A stretch of DNA of 33,534 nt, from positions 1 to 33,534 of the forward strand of contig CAKZVF010000086.1 of assembly GCA_937921995.1 (NCBI GenBank), given 5' to 3'. Below, piece after piece: positions 17,418 through 24,622 of the stretch. The translations under genes were made by a program, and so were the position numbers. The first letter of the stretch is position 1, and every line of letters begins with the position of its first letter. The stretch comes from an uncultured Pirellulaceae bacterium (GTDB lineage Bacteria > Planctomycetota > Planctomycetia > Pirellulales > Pirellulaceae). The notes beneath the pieces were generated by a model. That model was not told where the DNA came from. It saw only the letters and a list, made by a program, of their open reading frames with translations, and searched no databases.

Positions 17418-18689
17418 TTAACGGAAAATCGTTTGGCCCGAGGTGGACAGAATCGGTTTTTCCGGATTTCCGTCAGGGAATATGTCGGTCAACCATTGGG
17501 CCGGCGGTGCGGGCGTCGCTGGTTTCGCGGCGACGGTTGCGATTTTTTCACTCAAGCCATTTTCGAAAATCGTATCCGCGTGATTTTCCTGGACACTCTC
17601 ATAGTAAATCTTCGCGGCCAAGTTCTGCCCTTTGCCTTCGTAGAATTCGCCGATCTGGTAATCGCGCTGAGCCAGTTGGTTCTTGATCAGAGTGCTTTGC
17701 TGGTTGAGGATATCCATGTGCTGCGAGGCTTCATTGGGAAACTGCCTCACGATTTGATTCCGAAGTTTATCCGCTTCGACCAACGGCAACCCGTCGTAAT
17801 CGGGACCTCGATACGATTTCAAACGAGACTCCAACTCCAACATCTGCGCTTTAAATTGAAATTCGCTACCGGGGTAGTCTTTTCGCAAATACGAGAACGT
17901 TTCGGCGGCATCTTCGTGGCGGTTGATTGCCATGTAAGCCGTTCCCAACGCAAACGTCGCATCGTCGGCCAGTTTCCCAGACGGATCGTCAATTCGAATT
18001 CGATGCAGAATACGTCGCGCTTCGGAGGCAAGACTGAACTTGGGTCGTTTGGCGTCTTTCAAGGATACCATCGAAGCTCCGTTCTTCTTCAGATCCAACC
18101 AGTAGATTGCGATCGCGTAACGCCGTTGTTCGGCGCGGTCCAGATACCGCGTTCCCGAATATTGTGTGATCAACCCTTCGTAAGCGCGGTTGGCTTGGAC
18201 GTAGCGATTGGCGAAGAAGAATGATTCTCCTTCATAGAAAAACGCGTCCTCGGCCAACGAACTTTCGGGCCATAACGCGCCGGCGGTTTTAAATTTGTTG
18301 GCGGCATTAATGAAGTAAGTCTCGTGTTGCTGACCGTCGGGGTTGGCGGTGATCGCTTGGGTGCCTTGCTGGTAAAACTGTTTCCCCTGCTGGTAAGCAG
18401 CTTCGGCGGCGGTTTTACTTTCGCCGCTTGAAAAACGAGTCTTCAACGTCGTGCCGATTTGACTGGGCGCGAAATCATCGAGCAACAATCGGTTCGCGTC
18501 ACGGGAACCTAAGGGATCCAGCGGATCTTCGTTGCTGGCGAGATCGCTTTTGTCTCGTTTGAAGCCCTTGGATATTTCACTAGCGCCCCTTTTTAAAGAC
18601 GCGCAACCCGAGCAGATAAACAGCATCAACGTAAGCGTTACCAGCACAGACACTGATGGCGTGTAGAGATGTTTTGAAAACCGACGCAT
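17418..18689 (-). CDS. BamD-like outer-membrane assembly lipoprotein (TPR)
   Basis: The frame extends to a GTG at 18707, but the ATG at 18687-18689 has AAGGAAG at good spacing, giving 423 residues. The lipoprotein signal ends in LMLFICSGC (C29). TPR-like repeats follow: AAYQQGKQFYQQG, FYEGESFFFANRYVQANRAY, GTAYMAINRHEDAAETFSYL, RDYPGSEFQFKAQMLELESR, then YQIGEFYEGKGQNLAAKIYY. This order matches BamD/YfiO, the Bam-complex lipoprotein, but the protein is much longer than E. coli BamD (about 245) and ends in a Pro-rich tail. It starts just downstream of recO (25 bp) and precedes lptE. Confidence 0.78.
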   Translation of the reverse strand: MRRFSKHLYTPSVSVLVTLTLMLFICSGCASLKRGASEISKGFKRDKSDLASNEDPLDPLGSRDANRLLLDDFAPSQIGTTLKTRFSSGESKTAAEAAYQQGKQFYQQGTQAITANPDGQQHETYFINAANKFKTAGALWPESSLAEDAFFYEGESFFFANRYVQANRAYEGLITQYSGTRYLDRAEQRRYAIAIYWLDLKKNGASMVSLKDAKRPKFSLASEARRILHRIRIDDPSGKLADDATFALGTAYMAINRHEDAAETFSYLRKDYPGSEFQFKAQMLELESRLKSYRGPDYDGLPLVEADKLRNQIVRQFPNEASQHMDILNQQSTLIKNQLAQRDYQIGEFYEGKGQNLAAKIYYESVQENHADTIFENGLSEKIATVAAKPATPAPPAQWLTDIFPDGNPEKPILSTSGQTIFR

Positions 18690-18714
18690 GCTTGACTTCC
18701 TTGTCACGCAAAAT

Positions 18715-19575
18715 TCAATTCGACAGATTCCCCAAATACTTATGCAGTCGCGGGGGATGCCCTATCAAATGTGTTATGTACTTACTGATCAACTGTCTTA
18801 CTTCCCCGTAGCCGGGCTGGTTCGACAAATCTTTCAAATCTTCATCAACTTGTTCGCGGATACCACGTTCAGTGTTGATGCTTTCTTCAGGTTTGGGTGG
18901 AGTGTTTTTTGTCATCTTCAGCAACAGTTCCAATCCTTCGGAACTCAAGCTGACAATGTTCGATTTTCCGGGGCGACAATTCTGGCAAATGATGCCGCCT
19001 CGATTCAATCCAAATTGGACTCGGCTGATGGTTGTCTTGGGACGACCGCAGTCAACACAGTTGGTCAACATTGGCAAATGCCCCAGCAAATCCAACAAAC
19101 GAATCTCAAAATTGATCAACGCATGCTTTGTCGAAACCTTAGCAATGCCAAGGCTTCGCAAATTTTCGTTATCGCCGCCATCGGCCAAGTCCACTGCGTC
19201 GATCAAACCGATCGCCGTCACCGCTTCGTCGAACAAATCCTCGTGAGGATCCGCATCGTCGGTCATCAGATTCAGCAACTCGATCAGATACAACCCAGCA
19301 TAAAACCGATCCAAATCCTGTGCGGAACTCCGAAAGCGCCGCTGAAGTTTGGCCTCAGTTAATATATCGAGCGATTGAGACGATTTGTGGAGGAACACTA
19401 TTCGACAGATCGCAATTAGGTCAAGAGCAGCTTCAAAAGGGCTCTTCTTGCGGCGAGCCCCTTTTGCTATTGTTGTTATCTTGCCTAGAGTCCGCGTGAA
19501 GAGAGTGACGATGCAGCTGGTTTCGCTGAATTCGACCACACGCAAGACGATAGCATCTGTTTTGATAGGATCCAT
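18715..19575 (-). CDS. recO: DNA repair protein RecO
   Basis: The 286-residue product has the RecO N-terminal OB-fold (KTDAIVLRVVEFSETSCIVT, GKITTIAKGARRKKSPFEAA) and the C-terminal domain with a Cys4 zinc site (C173, C176, C197, C200: CVDCGRPK and CQNCRPGK). It loads RecA onto SSB-coated gaps with RecR in the RecFOR pathway. It is the first gene of the leftward unit with the BamD-like and lptE genes. The ATG at 19573-19575 agrees with the family start. Confidence 0.92.
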   Translation of the reverse strand: MDPIKTDAIVLRVVEFSETSCIVTLFTRTLGKITTIAKGARRKKSPFEAALDLIAICRIVFLHKSSQSLDILTEAKLQRRFRSSAQDLDRFYAGLYLIELLNLMTDDADPHEDLFDEAVTAIGLIDAVDLADGGDNENLRSLGIAKVSTKHALINFEIRLLDLLGHLPMLTNCVDCGRPKTTISRVQFGLNRGGIICQNCRPGKSNIVSLSSEGLELLLKMTKNTPPKPEESINTERGIREQVDEDLKDLSNQPGYGEVRQLISKYITHLIGHPPRLHKYLGNLSN

Positions 19576-20283
19576 CGCGGGATTTTACCCAGCCCTGAGC
19601 GACGTGGCTATCGCGCGTGATCTGAATGTGCGTAATCGGAATCCAAGGGCATTGGACCGGCGGATAGTGACGCCTATCCAGCGCAGTTCGGGTGCTAAAA
19701 CGAGCCCCATCGCGGCACAAAAAAAGCTCGACCGGAATTTGCCAGTCGAGCTTTGGGGTTTCTAGGAAATGCCGTAACGCGGGTCGTTCGATATTCGGGC
19801 AAGCTTCTGAGGGAGAATAGGAAGGGAGGAGGAAAAGTCCCAATCGAACGAGTGGCCAACCTGTTTCGTAATTCCTGAAACCATTGTTGCCGGTGATCGT
19901 CTCGCAAAAATCACGCGGCTACATGAATTGAAAAATGTAATACTGGTAGCGTTCTGCCACAATGCATACTAATAAGTGGGGCCTGGTTATGAATGAGAAT
20001 TTCTCCCGCGGGCATGATTTTGGCCAGAATATGTATTAAAAAAGACAAAGCATCTGGCGAATCGCCACCAATCTCCACTACGGCAAACCCAAAATTTGAT
20101 TCGGAAAACGGCATTAAGCCAGCCCCTTTGCGTGCCATGCGGTATTTCGATGGGTCACATCCGCAGATTCAAGGCGGCTCTGCCATTTTGCTGAACTTAC
20201 AGGTACCTTTTCGAAGAACTCGTTTTACGAGTTTGATTTTTTCGGGTTTGGTTCCAATCAGCCATCAGAGATTAAAAAATCCT
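19576..20283. other. 708-bp region without a confident gene
   Basis: Apart from the orphan terminator I cannot name a gene. A short leftward frame (start ATG 19884, or 19962 for a longer version; stop 19762-19764) ends eight bases before that terminator stem and is the best candidate for an unrecognised small gene. It has no obvious Shine-Dalgarno. Other frames on both strands match nothing. Confidence 0.45.
19723..19754 (-). terminator. Orphan intrinsic terminator upstream of recO
   Basis: AAAGCTCGAC (19723-19732) and GTCGAGCTTT (19745-19754) form a perfect 10-bp stem. On the minus strand it is followed by CTTTTTTTGTG, a strong U-tract. It points leftward, yet no recognised leftward gene precedes it. 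Confidence 0.7.
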
Positions 20284-20799
20284 ATGAAACAGAAACTCAC
20301 GGCATTCGATTCGCCAATCGGCTGGATCGGAATCTTGGATAGCGAAGGCTTGCTCCAGCGGATCAAAATCGGCCTTGCTGACCGAGCCGCATTGCTGCAG
20401 GCCTTCGCTGAATATGAAGTTGGGCCCTCTCGCCCGACAGGCGATCGGTTGAAGATCAAGCTGCGATTCGAACGCCTACTGGCCGGCAAGCCAGATGATT
20501 TGCTGGATATCCCGATCGACACAAGCAATCTGACCGATTTCCAGCAATCGGTCGTTGATCAGTGTCGCCGGATTCCGTTTGGCAAAACCGTCAGTTACGG
20601 GCAATTGGCAGCGCTGGCCGGGCGTCCAAAAACGGCGCGGGCCGTTGGTTCGGTGATGAGCAAAAATCGCTTTCCGGTCGTCGTTCCCTGCCACCGCGTG
20701 GTGTCAGCAACGGGAATCGGGGGGTTTACCGCAGCGCAAGGTTTAACGACTAAACGGATTTTGCAGGCGATTGAAGCCGATCATGCCAGCATTGGTTAG
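20284..20799 (+). CDS. ogt: Methylated-DNA--protein-cysteine S-methyltransferase
   Basis: The product has 171 residues from the ATG at 20284. The upstream extension of the frame to 19993 adds unrelated sequence and is rejected. The protein shows the Ogt/MGMT C-terminal domain: FQQSVVDQCRRIPFGKTVSY, then GQLAALAGRPKTARAVGSVM, the active site VVPCHRVV with acceptor C136, and GGFTAAQG. The enzyme removes O6-alkyl groups from guanine by irreversible transfer to that cysteine. Its N-terminal domain starts LTAFDSPIGWIGILDSEGLL, as in stand-alone Ogt. No regulatory AdaA domain is present. The choice between the names ogt and adaB cannot be settled here. Confidence 0.92.
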   Translation: MKQKLTAFDSPIGWIGILDSEGLLQRIKIGLADRAALLQAFAEYEVGPSRPTGDRLKIKLRFERLLAGKPDDLLDIPIDTSNLTDFQQSVVDQCRRIPFGKTVSYGQLAALAGRPKTARAVGSVMSKNRFPVVVPCHRVVSATGIGGFTAAQGLTTKRILQAIEADHASIG

Positions 20800-20859
20800 G
20801 TATTACCGACTGTTTTTTGCATAATTTGCTTTCAATGCCGCAAGTTCCTGTTAGTATCG

Positions 20860-20896
20860 GACCCAAGGTTTTGACCTAAGTGTGTTCGCTTGGGTC
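20860..20896. promoter_or_regulatory. Hairpin upstream of the small membrane-protein gene
   Basis: GACCCAAG (20860-20867) pairs perfectly with CTTGGGTC (20889-20896) across a 21-base loop, about 60 bases before the next start. There is no T-run, so it is not a standard terminator. It could be a leader structure or operator; no more can be said. Confidence 0.35.
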
Positions 20897-20958
20897 AATC
20901 ATCCAAGCCGTCTATTTTCGGCTGTCCTCAGTTGTGATCCTTGTGAAAGTCACCCTCT

Positions 20959-21168
20959 ATGTTCGATCGAAAACTTGCACGATTGCTAAGTATCAGCGGC
21001 TTCGCCCCCAAGCTTGTCAAAGCGGCTGACGCGAATGAAGAAGCGGAACTGATTTGCTACCACCAAGATCGTGGGCTAATGGGCCAACCGGGTGCTTTTT
21101 ATGTCGGCATCGCAATGGGAATTGTGTTTCAAGCCGCCCTCGTAACGATCTCTTTCGCAATGGTTTAA
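20959..21168 (+). CDS. Small protein with C-terminal membrane helix
   Basis: The product has 69 residues. A basic, helical N-terminus (MFDRKLARLLSISGFAPKLV) is followed by an acidic stretch with one Cys and a single C-terminal hydrophobic segment (FYVGIAMGIVFQAALVTISF). The topology suggests a tail-anchored small membrane protein. I do not recognise the family. The ATG lacks a strong Shine-Dalgarno. Support is the clean open frame in an otherwise empty region plus a plausible topology; it could still be fortuitous. Confidence 0.5.
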   Translation: MFDRKLARLLSISGFAPKLVKAADANEEAELICYHQDRGLMGQPGAFYVGIAMGIVFQAALVTISFAMV

Positions 21169-21543
21169 TTCGCGTAAAACCGATACCGGCCAATTTTTCA
21201 AGGTGTCTTTACCCCACCGTGATAGCGTTTTTTGGGCCTTTTGAGGTATGGTATTCTTCCCTTGGTCAAAAACCGTACGGTTGGCCACAAAAAAAACGCG
21301 CGTTTGAATCATACGCTTAGCGTGCGATTTACCGGACGAATCGTTGCCGCCGTCTCAATCTGCAAATTTTATCTCAAAATTGGCCTCAATGATGGTTGGA
21401 GCCGAACGCTTCGCTAGTTAGCCTTACGGCTGAATTTTCCGATGATCATTTGACGCTTCGTAGTCAATTTCATCTCTCTGACCATATCTTCACGGATGAA
21501 GACTTCAATATCTTGTCCGAGGACGATAGCAACAGGAGTTAGG
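21169..21543. other. Intergenic region upstream of the TlpA-like gene
   Basis: I see no supported gene here. Three compact palindromes lie together: AACCGTACGGTT (21271-21282), AAACGCGCGTTT (21294-21305) and ACGCTTAGCGT (21313-21323). They may be operators or remnants of hairpin elements. Confidence 0.45.
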
Positions 21544-22812
21544 ATGCGTTCAATTTTGCTGGTCTGCTCAATCGTTTTGGTTGTCACTTCCATTTCCCTC
21601 GAAGCAGCATTTGCGGCGGCCCCGCAAGCCTATCACGCTTCGAGAACCGGTGCTTACACAACCTACGATGGTGGAAGCGGAGGCAACAGCGACCAATCGC
21701 GTTCCCCAGGCCAGATGCTCCAACAGGCCAATAACCTCGGGCTCAAAGGCGAACTCAATGACGCGCTCGAACTCGCAAATCGTGCCTACGAACAGGGTCA
21801 ACATGATCCTGCCTTCGTCGTCAACTACATCGAAGTCATGACACACTTGGGTGTCGTAGAAGGCGAAGCCAACAAAAGCATTCTGAACCTAGCGATCACC
21901 GCCGCCAACCGTTTGAACAAAACAAAGATCTGCAACGGCCAAACCGACGCTGAGCTTTCGTATCATTTCATGGTGGCTTTGGGGCAGTTGGCCGACGGGG
22001 TGTATGACCTCAATGAAAGAATTGCTGCCCAGCTCTATTCGGCTCAGGGGAAGATAGCCCGCAACCTTAAGAACAACCCCGGCTATCCCAGCGAATCGCT
22101 TGAGATCCTTGGGCAACCCTTATTAAACCTGGCCAAAGCCAACGCGATCAACAAGCGATCCGAAGCGGCTTTCGATGCCATGACAACTGCGTTTGAAATT
22201 GGATACACAAAATTTGATGAAGTGATCGAAGACCGAAGCTTTGCTGATTTGGATCAGGTCAAACTTCAAGATCTGGTTTCTGTTCATCGCTCTGTCTACC
22301 AGGACAAGGTTGAACAATGGAGCCGGGCCGCTGTCACCAGTTTTGAAAGCTTCAAGATTGATTTCGATGTTGCTAACGTCAATGGCGGCCGAATAAGCTC
22401 CGACGATGCCGTCGGCAAAGTTACCGTTGTTGACCTATGGGCAACTTGGTGCGCTCCATGCCGAGAGGGCATTCCACATTTTATCCATCTGCAGGAAAAC
22501 CTTGGCGGCAAACAAGTCGAGGTCATCGGGATTTCGATGGACGACACTGAAAACCCAGCTTCTGCTGTCGACACGGTCAAAAGTTTTGGCATCGACAACG
22601 ACGTCAATTACACACTCGGCGTTGGTACCGAAGCGATCAAGAATCAGATTCCCGGCAAAGTGTTGCTGCCGACGACTCTTTTCATTGATCAAAGCGGTAC
22701 AGTGCGATACGTGGCTCAGGGTTACCATAACTATGACCAGTTGGCCGCGATCACGAAGTTGCTTTCCTCTGAATTCACTTCTGCCAGTGCGACTGATAAC
22801 GCCAGCCGTTAA
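21544..22812 (+). CDS. Secreted TlpA-like thioredoxin-domain protein with helical N-domain
   Basis: The start is the ATG at 21544, with AGGAG six bases upstream, rather than the in-frame ATG at 21496. The product has 422 residues. A Sec signal peptide (LLVCSIVLVVTSISLEAAFA, cleavage near AFA) is followed by a Gly/Ser-rich segment, a helical TPR-like domain (about 55-260) and a C-terminal TlpA/ResA-type thioredoxin domain with VVDLWATWCAPCREGIPHF (C303, C306), EVIGISMDD and the cis-Pro region VLLPTTLFIDQSG. It probably acts as a periplasmic thiol oxidoreductase; the substrate is unknown. The combination with a TPR-like region suggests a protein partner. A strong terminator follows. Confidence 0.85.
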   Translation: MRSILLVCSIVLVVTSISLEAAFAAAPQAYHASRTGAYTTYDGGSGGNSDQSRSPGQMLQQANNLGLKGELNDALELANRAYEQGQHDPAFVVNYIEVMTHLGVVEGEANKSILNLAITAANRLNKTKICNGQTDAELSYHFMVALGQLADGVYDLNERIAAQLYSAQGKIARNLKNNPGYPSESLEILGQPLLNLAKANAINKRSEAAFDAMTTAFEIGYTKFDEVIEDRSFADLDQVKLQDLVSVHRSVYQDKVEQWSRAAVTSFESFKIDFDVANVNGGRISSDDAVGKVTVVDLWATWCAPCREGIPHFIHLQENLGGKQVEVIGISMDDTENPASAVDTVKSFGIDNDVNYTLGVGTEAIKNQIPGKVLLPTTLFIDQSGTVRYVAQGYHNYDQLAAITKLLSSEFTSASATDNASR

Positions 22813-22867
22813 TCGCCGAGCGGCGTTTGGCAATGCTGAACCTGACCCAAGCTCATGAAAATTTCAT

Positions 22868-22908
22868 AAAACCGCGCAAGTTCATATGATCTTGCGCGGT
22901 TTTTTTCG
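22868..22908 (+). terminator. Strong intrinsic terminator
   Basis: AAAACCGCGCAAG (22868-22880) and CTTGCGCGGTTTT (22891-22903) form a perfect 13-bp stem with a 10-base loop, followed by further T. It ends the TlpA-like gene and separates it from the ThuA-domain gene. Confidence 0.9.
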
Positions 22909-22957
22909 TACATTAGAGGGAAACGGAAGTTCCCCTCACTTTTTCTTTCAAAACATT

Positions 22958-23971
22958 ATGATCCATCTACTTACTCGACTATCACTTTCCGCATCTCTAT
23001 TGCTCGGCCTGATCATGACGGCTCACGCCGAAGATCCAATGCCATCGCAAGAGAAAAAGCTAAAAGCGCTTATCGTCGACGGCCAGAACAATCACGTTGC
23101 GTGGCCCAAGACGACCCTCATGATGAAACAATATTTGGAAGAGACGGGGCTGTTTGAAGTTGACGTCGAACGCACGAAATTTACTTGGAAGGCCGACCGC
23201 GAAAAGGATGTTTTGGCCTTGGCCGGCGTCGAGGTGGGCGAAGATTTGAAGAAACCAAAATCAGATCCAGATTTCTCTCCATCTTTCAAAGACTACGACG
23301 TGGTCATCTCGAATTTTGGAAACAACGCGGCACCGTGGCCAAAAGAGACGCAAACCGCATTTGAACAGTACATGAAAAACGGCGGAGGCTTTGTCACCGT
23401 CCACGCGGCGGATAACTCATTCGGCGATTGGCCCGAGTACAACAAGATCATCGGACTCGGTGGTTGGGGCGGCCGCAATGCTGATGGCGGCGTCTATGTT
23501 TACTACGACGAAGACGGGAATTTGAAACGTGACGATTCCGATGGAAAGGTGGGCGGTCACGGGGCTCAGCATAACATCCCCATCTCCCTACGCACCTCAC
23601 ATCCGATCACCAAGGGATTGCCTGAAAACTGGCTGTCGGCCAAAGATGAATGCTACGCGTTTTTGAATGGACCCGCGGAGAACATGATCGTCTTGGCCAC
23701 CGGCAAGGACGCAACCAAACGCGGCAAAACCAATCGCCATGAACCGGTCCTGATGGTCCTCGAGTACGGAGAGGGCCGTGTCTTTCATACAACGCTGGGT
23801 CACGAGACTTATTCCTGCGAAGGTGTGGGATTCATTACGACCTTCCTCCGTGGATGCCAGTGGGCGGCGACGGGTGAAGTAACGTTGCCGGTTCCCGACG
23901 ATTTCCCGACCCATGAGGAATCAAAGAGTCGTCCTTTCAAACTGCTCACCGCCGCAGCAGCAGGGAACTGA
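22958..23971 (+). CDS. Secreted ThuA-domain protein
   Basis: The start is the ATG at 22958 (337 residues). An upstream in-frame ATG at 22886 lies inside the terminator and is excluded. A signal peptide (MIHLLTRLSLSASLLLGLIM, cleavage after TAHA) precedes a ThuA/DUF1080-partner type domain: KALIVDGQNNHVAWPKT, DYDVVISNFGNNAAPWP, NGGGFVTVHAADNSFGDWPE, HPITKGLPENW and GEGRVFHTTLGHETYSC. This is the glutamine-amidotransferase-like fold of the trehalose-utilisation ThuA family, which planctomycetes carry in many secreted copies. Carbohydrate catabolism is likely, but the substrate is unknown. The following gene begins 3 bp after its stop. Confidence 0.85.
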   Translation: MIHLLTRLSLSASLLLGLIMTAHAEDPMPSQEKKLKALIVDGQNNHVAWPKTTLMMKQYLEETGLFEVDVERTKFTWKADREKDVLALAGVEVGEDLKKPKSDPDFSPSFKDYDVVISNFGNNAAPWPKETQTAFEQYMKNGGGFVTVHAADNSFGDWPEYNKIIGLGGWGGRNADGGVYVYYDEDGNLKRDDSDGKVGGHGAQHNIPISLRTSHPITKGLPENWLSAKDECYAFLNGPAENMIVLATGKDATKRGKTNRHEPVLMVLEYGEGRVFHTTLGHETYSCEGVGFITTFLRGCQWAATGEVTLPVPDDFPTHEESKSRPFKLLTAAAAGN

Positions 23972-23974
23972 GCC

Positions 23975-24442
23975 TTGGAATCCCAGCCGAAAGTGGACCT
24001 GGCTGAAGTCGCCGCTGCACTGATCAATAACAACAGCACCGGAGCCCTTGCGACGGTTTCAGTCAAGCATGAGGGGTTCCCGTTTGCCTCTCAGTCTCCG
24101 TACTCGGTAATTGAACAGGCGGGGGACCCATCGGCGAAGCTGCAGGTTCCCATTTTTCTCTTCAGCGACCTGTCCGTTCACAGTAAGAACCTGAGAAACA
24201 ACGGCAAGGCGACGTTGCTGATTCAATCGGGCGACTTGATGGAACAAAGCCGCGTTTCATTGATGGGCAACATCCAAAGGATCGAAGAGGATGCCGTCGC
24301 GCAGGCTCGGAAGAGCTATCTGGCTCGCCACCCAAACGCGGCTCAGTGGATTTCCTTTGGCGATTTCAATTTCTACGCCATGTCCATCGTCGATTGCTAC
24401 GTCGTGGCAGGTTTCGGAAAAGCCGGTTGGGTTAACGTTTAA
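23975..24442 (+). CDS. FMN-binding split-barrel (PPOX/HugZ-like) protein
   Basis: The product has 155 residues and begins at a TTG at 23975, three bases after the ThuA gene's stop, with AGGGA upstream. The segments GALATVSVKHEGFPFASQSP, FLFSDLSVHSKNLRNNGKAT and RVSLMGNIQRI, followed by YLARHPNAAQWISFGDFNFY, match the pyridoxamine-oxidase-like barrel of the HugZ/DUF2470-type heme-handling group; flavin or heme binding is likely. No C-terminal HugZ extension is present, so heme oxygenase activity is uncertain. The last sense codon and the TAA stop are formed by the end of repeat A3. Confidence 0.8.
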   Translation: MESQPKVDLAEVAAALINNNSTGALATVSVKHEGFPFASQSPYSVIEQAGDPSAKLQVPIFLFSDLSVHSKNLRNNGKATLLIQSGDLMEQSRVSLMGNIQRIEEDAVAQARKSYLARHPNAAQWISFGDFNFYAMSIVDCYVVAGFGKAGWVNV

Positions 24443-24511
24443 CGACAAGCCGGCAGGCGACCTCGTATTTTCCCAGCTAAAACACCGTCGCCTGCCGGCT
24501 TGTCGTTAAAC
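24437..24511. repeat. Family A palindromic element, copy A3 (75 bp)
   Basis: GTTTAACGACAAGCCGGCAG at the left and GCCTGCCGGCTTGTCGTTAA at the right are exact inverse matches over these lengths, and the full arms extend to the adjacent GCGAC/GTCGC positions. The spacer is different from that of A1 and A2. The element's first bases contain the last codon and stop of the split-barrel gene. Confidence 0.88.
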
Positions 24512-24622
24512 GGACTCAGGGCAATATCGTTTGAAAACGCAAACGCACGATTCCAATTTCCACCATCGTTAATCTTGGGTTAGAATTAGAGGTCATCAAA
24601 ATCCAACGCAAAGAAGTCAATC

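Noticed and set aside
17433..18224. 263-residue plus-strand frame opposite the BamD-like gene
   Set aside because: It is an antisense shadow; the minus-strand TPR lipoprotein explains the sequence.
19511..19765. Plus-strand frame with a signal-like start (MQLVSLNSTTRKTIASVLIG), antisense to the recO 5' end
   Set aside because: It overlaps recO by 65 bases, ends inside the orphan terminator and matches nothing known. The signal-like pattern is probably a shadow of recO sequence.
19993..20283. N-terminal extension of the ogt frame
   Set aside because: The protein family starts at the ATG at 20284; the extension has no homology and no ribosome site.
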